Of a stretch of 64,000 nucleotides of DNA, positions 56,720 to 64,000 are shown in pieces. A program made the position numbers and the translations under genes. Every line of letters starts with the position of its first letter. Positions within the stretch are counted from its first letter, which is position 1. The notes beneath the pieces are model-generated. The model searched no databases. It had not been told where the DNA came from and saw only the letters and a program-made list of their open reading frames with translations. Location: NCBI GenBank assembly GCA_930367215.1, contig OV884059.1, forward strand, positions 23,646,945 through 23,710,944, given 5' to 3'. The DNA is from Pollenia angustigena. Taxonomy: Eukaryota > Arthropoda > Insecta > Diptera > Polleniidae.

Positions 56720-58225
56720 TTAAAAAATTCACAGACTAGTGGGGAAATATTAAAATATGAACAATCATATAGAATATACTTTAATCTAAAAACAAGTTTT
56801 AACCCTTAAACGGTTACAGGTAAACCTTAAAATGTTTTATTTAGAGTAGGGTTTTTGCGCTTAAAGAAATGCTTGGTCGGTTTCTGAGGTTGAAAGCTAA
56901 TTATGAAAACCCCGTTCTTACTAGTGCAATTTTAATGAATTTTTAAAACAAATTTTTTAATTGAAATCAACTTTTATTTTTTTCTGTGTAAAATCCTAAA
57001 AACTATAAAAAGTCAGTTTTGACAATAAAATGCTCTGACCATTTTGCAATTTTTATTAAAATCTTTAAATTTATTTTCAAAATTTATCTTATTTTCTGCT
57101 ACATGCTTATTTTTTTGTGTCGCGCGTTTGCTAGAGAAACTATAAATTATCAAATTATTTAACATTTTTGTTTGTGGTTGCAATAAAAATAAACATTTGT
57201 TAAAAGAACAACAAACGGGGTTTTCTATAGTTTTAAAACAAAAACAAACAAACGAGCAATTCTAGCCAAATTTGTAAAAAGAAGAAGAAAAACAACGCAA
57301 AACAAAACCTTTAGGCCAAACACGATTTTATCCTCATAACGATCTAAAACGCTAAAACAAAATCGACAAGAAAAAAAACTAAGAGATACTGTGGCATGAA
57401 TTTGGAAAAAAGACTACTGGTAACAAAAAAAAAAAAAAAGTTCAAACAAAAGTTGTTTTTTTTTTTAAATTGCAAATTTTAAACAGCACTAAACGTATTA
57501 AAGTGGTAAAAGCAAACCTTTTTACAACAACAAAATCAAAGACTTCTTTCCTTGAGACCCAGCACTTTAAAACATAACGAATTGCTAACCGCATTTTTTC
57601 CATGTATGAACATTTTTGTACCTGCAGTGTTTTGTTTTGTTTTGCACTCATATTGGTATTGTAACTTTAAACAGAGAATTAAACGCTAAATAAACGAAAT
57701 AAAAATGCAGTGTTAATTTATGCAACGAATCAAGTGTTAATGTCACGTATTTTTATTTTATTTTCCTTTTTGTTGTGAAAAGTTTTTATGCACTTTTTTT
57801 GCTGAGCTTTTAGCTTATATTTTTTTTTTTTGGTGGCTTAAAATTTCAAGTTAACAAAAATACAGTTACGATAATTGTTGTTATTGGTTGATTCGTTGTA
57901 TTGAACAATTTGATTCGATTTCAAAACCAGTAGTTATTGGTTTGCTATGGGAAGTTTTTTCTAGGGGAAGAAACCACGTTTGAAGAAGTAAAAAATAATA
58001 GTATTGAAACATTTCTTGTAATGTTCTTAAAAACTTTTGAAATTACAAACTTTGTTAACCTTCTTGACAACTAGTTGAGGAGTGTCTAGCGCTATAAAGC
58101 ACGTGCATTGCCCATCAAAACTTATCCATCGATTTTAACATCCGATAAATGTTCAGAAGTCGTGATTTTTACATGGTAAGCAGAATATCTATGGTGCCAA
58201 GGTAATGCTCTGTTTTTTCTGGGTT
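56720..58225. other. AT-rich non-coding stretch
   Basis: Poly-A and poly-T runs; no gene or clear element. Confidence 0.3.
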
Positions 58226-58228
58226 ACA

Positions 58229-58561
58229 AGGCGAATTCAACTACAGGTGGTTTCGGAACTAAAACAATCCGAAAACAACAGAAACAACATAGAAAAGGTA
58301 TTCACGTCACAAGTTGCACTCTTGCAAAAAAGCAAAAGTGCAAAAATATAACAACAACCACAACTAATTGTCTGTGTGGTTGTTGTTATATTTTTGCACT
58401 TTTGCTTTTTTGCAAGGGTGCAACTTGTGATGTGAATTCCCCCAGAGTTTTTGCATTGCATTGTTCGTGTATACGGTTCGAAATGTCAACCATTCCTAAC
58501 AAAACACTAACAAATCAAAATAAATTGGTTCGAACTGCTAAAATCGTAGTTGAATTCGCCT
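58229..58561. mobile_element. GGCGAATTCA-type element carrying a nested palindrome
   Basis: AGGCGAATTCAACTAC ... GTAGTTGAATTCGCCT perfect inverted ends; imperfect TGGGTTA/TGGGTAA flanks. Related to the hAT MITE at 1672-1896. The palindrome 58293-58440 lies inside. Confidence 0.72.
58293..58440. mobile_element. Palindromic MITE, complete copy (AAGGGTATTCACGTCAC family)
   Basis: GGTATTCACGTCACAAGTTG ... CAACTTGTGATGTGAATTCC; arms pair through AAAAAAGCAAAAGTGCAAAA and AACAACAACCAC to a short AATTG centre. Confidence 0.88.
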
Positions 58562-59236
58562 GTGTGGGTAACATCTTTTATGCGCTGCTGAAATCGGGAC
58601 CGAAAAACTTTTCACCAGATTGTTAAACAAGTTGGAGCAGTATTCATCTTGTTTTTTTTTAATAATCTACATGACATCTTTAAAGAATTTCAATTTCTTC
58701 CTTGCTGGGTTTGCCTTGATGACATTTCAACAAACCGGTAACTTGAGGTATAAGTTTATTTATGAATTTCATTGTTAATTTTTTTTTAAGGAAATAATTT
58801 TGCTATTTAAATATTAATAAAGTTATTATTACCACAACAACATCTCATATTTCGTTTACCACGAAGTGTTAAAGTAGAAACTAAATTTAATGCCATTGTG
58901 AAAAATACAATTGTCAATAAATTATATAAATGTGTAACAATAAATGGCGTAAGTCTTATAATTTTTTAAAGAAGAAGCATTATAAATGAAAAGTTTCGTA
59001 ACATTTAAAAAATGTAAGCTAAGAAAATAAAAAGAAAACTAAAGAAATTTAAAAAAAAAAAATAAATTAGTAGTTATTCAAAGTAGTGTAGTAAAAAATA
59101 AACTTATTATACTACTAGACATAGCAAAAGACTATTCTTTGCAAGATGTGGTACTATAATCCAAATAAATATTGGAATTAAAGGAAATGATTATATAGTT
59201 TGCCTGTTGGTCCCGTTTTTTCCGTCAAATATTTGA

Positions 59237-59351
59237 CAAGTGTGACCGTAGCTTAAGTTTATTGATGAGAAGGAAGAGAATAATAGTATATCATTTTCCC
59301 CTCTTAAAATAAACAAAGCCTTTCTGAAAGAAAACTTCCATAGTGTGAACC
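59237..59351. mobile_element. Hairpin MITE (GGTTCACAC family, diverged copy)
   Basis: AAGGAAGAGAATAATAG core with TTTTCCCCTC, right arm CTTTCTGAAAGAAAACTTCC ATAGTGTGAACC matching the inverse of 33300-33332. Confidence 0.55.
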
Positions 59352-59555
59352 CAGACTTGAGGATTTTTGTATTCAGATAAAATTTGTGAATTTTCCGAAG
59401 TATAACTTCTTAAGTATCAAGAAAAAAGTACTTTTTTCAAGTTTAAAGGTAGAGGAGAGTTTTTCATATAAAAAAAACTTTTAAATTTTTTTTTTCAAAA
59501 TGCTATTGTCAAAAAAGTACTTTTTCTGAATTGACTATTTTATAAGTTGATCTAT

Positions 59556-60190
59556 TTTTATACCCTCCATCACAATTAGTTGTGAAGAGGGTATATTAAG
59601 TTTGTCATTCCGTGTGAAACTTTTTTATTATTCATCTCAGACCCTATAAAGTATATATATTCTGGGTCCTTGAGTAATTCTAAGTCGATTTTGCCATGTC
59701 CGTCTGTCTGTCCGTCTGTTGAAAACACGCTCACTTTCGAACAACTCAAAAGAAATGAACAAACTTGGTGCCAAATTGCTTGTAGTTATCTTTAGCAGTT
59801 TGGGATTGAAATCCAGCAAAATCGGTTCAGTAGGACCAGAGCTATGAATCAAAATATGGAACCACCACCTAAAAAAATTGTTAATTTTGTTACAAAAAGT
59901 AACATAAATGCTGGAACAAGGCACCGAATGAGATCAGATTTTGCAAAAATTTGTTTAATTGGACTGGAAATCACGCTGTTAAATTTCGTTAAGATCCATC
60001 CATAATTTACCCTAAGCCCCATATAAACAGTACTCCCGGAAAACAGTTTAGTACGCCTAAAACCGTAAAAAAAACGCTACCGTAACAAAATGTGGTACAT
60101 CACAGTTTTTTAGGACTAGGACATTCGAACTGTCGGTGGAGGGTATCAAAGATTCGGCACAGCTGAATACAGCACTCTAACTTGTTTTTA
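59556..60190 (+). mobile_element. mini-me-like dipteran retroelement
   Basis: TATACCCTCCATCACAATTA ... GAGGGTATATTAAGTTTGTC, CATTCCGTGTG, a TATATATAT stretch and GTCCGTCTGTCTGTCCGTCT (the GTCY run), ending CAGCACTCTAACTTGTTTTT. This is the classic mini-me arrangement of a conserved core beside TA and GTCY proto-microsatellites. Confidence 0.65.
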
Positions 60191-60199
60191 TTGGATTTG

Positions 60200-61200
60200 T
60201 CGTTAAAAATATGAAAAATTTTTAAAATATGAAAATTAAAAATGAAAAATACTACATTTAAAAAACGCGTAATTTCTTTAAAATATTACAATATTTATTT
60301 TAAGTTTTTCAAAATAGTACTTAATTAAGTTTTTTTAAAACAAAATATATGCAAATTGAACTTTTTAAGAAAAGTTTTAATTAAAAACAGTCCCTTAACG
60401 TACTTATCGAATTAACAATGTTATTAAGTACTTTATTAGTGTTTTTATTGGCGTTTTGCCCCATACAATTCAATAAGTTACGCTATATAATTAATTATTT
60501 GTGATACATAAAAACCTAAACAAATTAAAACATTTGCAATTAAATAATTTAAAAATAAGAAAGATATTTGGCAACACAATAAGGGCGTATATGTTTTTTT
60601 TTTAGCTATTAAAATACTTTATTAAAATTTTTTAGTTACATATTATGAACTTGTTATTCAATCACACGCACACAGGGTTGATAAAGTTGGTACAATTGTA
60701 CTTTTGTTGGTACAATTCAAAACTAAAAAGTACGCTGGTACTCCCGTGACTCATTTGGTACTATTTAACATTAATATAAAATGGAAGCCCGTTTTTACCG
60801 TCACATGAATATAAACGGAGTTTACTGTATGGTGCCAATAGTCTTGCAAAAATGCAAAATGTCGTAGCTTTTTTTATGAAATCTGAGGGAAACTCTATTT
60901 TTTGTTGTTGGATTTAACAAAACAGCTATGATATTTTGCAAGACCATTTGCACCAAACACTGAACTCCGCTATTGTGAATAGGTTTTTGTACTTGTTCAT
61001 TGAACGATTGCTTATGCCACATTCTAAGTTTAGTATCAGCAGCAGCATATAAGCGTGCATTTACTGATGATATTGACTGACAAGTTTTTAAAAGATATAG
61101 GAAACTACTTCTAGTAGAAAACACGACTTCCTCTCAATTCAACATTATTTTCGAACAAATTAAAAATACATATTTTCAAATATTCGTCCACAAGATGGTT
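60200..61200. other. AT-rich non-coding stretch
   Basis: GGTACAATTGTACTTTTG words at 60690-60770 echo the TTGTACC words of the 10638 element. No gene recognised. Confidence 0.3.
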
Positions 61201-61203
61201 GTC

Positions 61204-61419
61204 CGCAGCGTTTACAAAACTGCGGGCAAAGTAGAAAAACTGCAAATTCTTCCACTTCTTCATCTATCATTGGCTAAAAGAAACTGTTTCTTATACTTCA
61301 AATACATTAAATGTAGATAGTTGCTGTCAACCAACTCAAAAAGCGAAAAGTTTTACATAAATTTTAGTTTTTTGATCGGCAGCTTTTGGTTTCGACTGAA
61401 GTTTTTTCAACCCTGGTTG
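61204..61419. mobile_element. MITE (GCAGCGTTTA family, copy 2)
   Basis: GCAGCGTTTACAAAACTGCG ... GAAGTTTTTTCAACCCTGGT; collinear with 25208-25508 but lacks the nested AACGCGAG palindrome. Confidence 0.65.
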
Positions 61420-61455
61420 TCACTTCAATACCCAATAAAAAATTAAGCTTCCAAC

Positions 61456-61681
61456 GAAGCAGGTTTGTAAGGGAGAAACATAAAAGTTTCGCTTACCATT
61501 GCGCTTACGGAAGACATGAATTTTATATGGCGAGTTCCCACTTTGCAGCAATACATTTTTGACACATAAAGCGCATTATTCAGCGCACATAAAAATTGTT
61601 GGATGTAACGATCAGCTTTACACACAAAATGTTTTGATACAGTTATTTTTTAGTATTCTTCCTTACAAACCTGCTTCGTGG
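61456..61681. repeat. Inverted repeat pair GAAGCAGGTTTGTAAGG
   Basis: CGAAGCAGGTTTGTAAGG (61456) and CCTTACAAACCTGCTTCG (to 61679) are perfect inverse 18-mers about 190 bp apart, consistent with a small MITE. Confidence 0.6.
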
Positions 61682-62823
61682 TAAGGGAACGCCGTAGCAC
61701 TTGAAATGTTATTTTTTTTAATAAAAGTTGTTGAGAGTTCTTTCACTTATTTTACTGCATTTCTGTATGTTTTATTGCGTAGCACATATTTGTGCGCTTA
61801 TTTTTTTAAATGTACCTTTAGTGCTTCGCAAAATGATAAAATTTTTTATTGGGGAAGTAATCAACAGAATTTTGGAACAGTTGGAGCCCACTCCATTATT
61901 ATTTTACTCCGAATTATTTTGAAGGAGATTTTACAAGCGCTAAATTAAATTTTTTTATATTCGGACTTTATACTCCTTTCCTGTTTTGCAGTACATATTG
62001 AAAATTGTGAACACAACAAATTTGGAAATGCAATCTGAAGATGCTCGTATGAACATATTTTTAGAACGCTTAAAAATTTCATTTTCGTTAAAAAATTCGA
62101 GATGGCATTTTATGAAATATTCTTAAATTTTCCACAAAAATAGACAATAAATTCAAAAAAGGGTACGAAAACGCTCTCTGGCGGCAATCAAAAGTAAAAA
62201 TAAATGAAGTTCTCGACCATAAAACCGCATGATACAGGTATGGCTAGACCAAATATAATTTGTTTGCCTCTATTCTTGAATATGTTAGAAAACTAACTAT
62301 TTGAAAATCCGGGGCTCGTAATTCATATTTGACCTACGGTTTCTTTGGCACAAGAACAAGAATCGCGATGTGCTTTTAACGCGAAAAAATTTTACCCACC
62401 CTATTATTATGTATAATTAATGATCATGTATTTTATGCTATCTATAGTTTACATATACAAATGAATTTTAATTTACTTTTGTTTTTGTTGTATTAAATTT
62501 TTGTTTTTAAAAATAAATTAAATTAAATTTGTAAAAAAAAAGATTAAGTGCTATTGGGGCCGAGAAAGTATGATTTTAAAAGTTCGTTGGTACGATATTG
62601 GTTTTCTCATTTATCATCCCTGCACGCACATGTGAATTTTAAAATCAGCTGTTGTCCTCTATTATGGTGGGAAATAATTATTGTAAAATATTGTCAACAC
62701 ATTACATAATATTTCTTTTTGCGCAATATAAATCAAAAGACTTTTGATTTTATCCAATATATTGTGCCAAATACTGTTATAACATAAGCATTGTGCAATG
62801 TTAACTATTGAAGAATAATATTC

Positions 62824-63346
62824 ACCCCTATCGCAAACAACTACTCCCATGAAAATATTCCCATATGTTTTTATTTTGTATTGTGAATGATTCCCATAAC
62901 AAATTTTTTGGGAATGAATTCCCAAACTTAAAAAATTTGGCATTGCCAATGTTTACTCCCGCGAGTATTTTTACTAAATAAATTCCCAACAAGTGTTAAT
63001 GTGAACGAGAAGGGAACATGTAAATTTTAATTTGTATTCTAAAGTAGGACTTAATTAAATTACTTTTTCCTTTTATTGAAAGAGTGTTAATAAAGAAAAT
63101 GAAGATAAACAGTATTCATTATTAATTTTATTATATTTTTATTAGTATTTTATATTGTATATTTTTCTTTCACAGTACAAGCACTGGCAAGCTATTCACA
63201 ATAGAGACGTTTGTTTACAAAGCACTGACAATTAATTCACAATATAAATTTTTACTCCCAAAATATATGCGATACCGATTTGTTGGGGATGGGAATTTAG
63301 GTTTGCTCCCATATATCATATTCCCATAACATTCGCGATAAGGGTG
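62824..63346. mobile_element. TIR element with CACCCCTATCGC ends
   Basis: CACCCCTATCGCAAACAACT and ATTCGCGATAAGGGTG are inverted ends next to ATT on both sides. Interior words CTCCCAT and ATTCCCA recur in each half. Confidence 0.6.
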
Positions 63347-63676
63347 ATTACAAATGTATGGGAACTTTTAGAAAAGAATTATTTATGTATTTCAAAATAG
63401 TACTTCTTCAAAAATTTACCTTTTCAAAAAAGTACTTTTTTAAATAAAAATTAACCAAAAAGGACGTTTTTAAAACAAAATTTTTCTAAATATGTAGTAA
63501 TTTATGTAATTAATACCTTTTCAAAATACAAATGAATTTCTTTTTGAAAATATTGCTTTTTTTTTGAAAATAGTACTCTATTCAATATATATAGTACTTT
63601 TTTTATACTTTTATAATGTCGTATTTGTAAATTTTATATATAAATCGACCAAATGGATACACAATCGGGGGAATTA

Positions 63677-64000
63677 GAAAATGGACTCCACAAAGAATGA
63701 TTGTTTGGTGCGGTTTATGGACTGGTGTGGTCATTCGAAAATGAGGTCAGATGATAACGAACTTCTTGTGGCCAGAAATTGAGGAGATTGACCTGGACGA
63801 TATGTGGCTCCAACAGGATGGTGGAACTTGTCACAAAGCCAATGAAACAATGGTTCTTTTGTGTGAGAAATTCAAAGGCTGTGTTATCTCACATCGTGGC
63901 AATGCCAATTGGCCGCCAAGATCATGTGATTTGATACCATTGGACTTCTTTCTTTGGGGATATTTAAAAGAAAAAGTGAATGTCAATAAGCCTACGACAT
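63677..64000 (+). pseudogene. DD41D mariner fragment at the right edge
   Basis: Reads MWLQQDGGTCHKANETM and then [30 protein letters not shown]; exactly 41 residues separate the D of QQD from the D of LDFF. Upstream MIVWCGLW-like sequence is shifted in frame. Same family as 33930-35405; continues outside the window. Confidence 0.75.

Noticed and set aside
61706..61948. Overlapping plus-strand frames of 64-80 aa with hydrophobic stretches
   Set aside because: Composition follows T-rich DNA; no start context, splice sites or recognisable family.

Overview
The window looks like a piece of an AT-rich, transposon-laden higher-dipteran (fly) nuclear genome. Evidence: intron-containing genes with GT-AG splice sites, a formin whose protein sequence is very close to that of Drosophila DAAM, dipteran mini-me-like retroelements, mariner/Tc1/hAT debris and many MITEs. 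A calyptrate fly is my best guess; this is inference.

Host genes. (1) 2..268 (+): 3' end of an ESF1-like (NUC153-domain) nucleolar gene. (2) 12157..13321 (+): complete two-exon lysosomal DNase II gene, 367 aa, with both catalytic-histidine motifs. (3) 13990..32488 (-): the formin Daam. Ten coding exons can be joined in phase, with a 13.6 kb first intron full of transposons. The short isoform, started at the ATG at 31936, is 1133 aa and carries GBD/FH3, coiled coil, FH1, FH2 and DAD. The same first exon stays open upstream of that ATG to a splice acceptor at 32488, giving at least 184 more residues and implying a longer isoform whose start lies further right. DNase II and Daam converge tail to tail. 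No other host gene was recognised from 32.5 to 64 kb; that half may be 5' Daam intron or intergenic DNA.

Mobile DNA. Three hAT-type families have perfect 8-bp target duplications (2424-3087; 3751-4216 and 30472-30950; 1672-1896), and a fourth, nested hAT-like element lies at 10638-11490. A TA-target MITE family (5557-5835, 23813-24676) comes with an empty-site paralog at 8372. A Tc1 element at 20312-22144 has been rebuilt as a fold-back structure. DD41D (rosa-type) mariner relics lie at 25677-26611, 49506-50438, 33.9-35.4 kb, 44.0-44.2 kb, about 55.7-56.6 kb and 63.7 kb to the end. A DD34D mariner relic (36.6-38.7 kb) was invaded by a Jockey-like LINE and by a palindromic MITE. A pogo-like TIR pair (54802-56715) encloses two other elements. 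tRNA-derived SINE-like units occur at 23.1-23.3 kb and 24.4 kb.

The least explained object is the 1.5 kb element at 8811-10333. It has inverted ends 'CCCAGCCAGCAAAATA', subterminal arrays of TTCTGACA/TGTCGG words, and a decayed, apparently spliced minus-strand gene resembling DUF4806 proteins, with no recognisable transposase.
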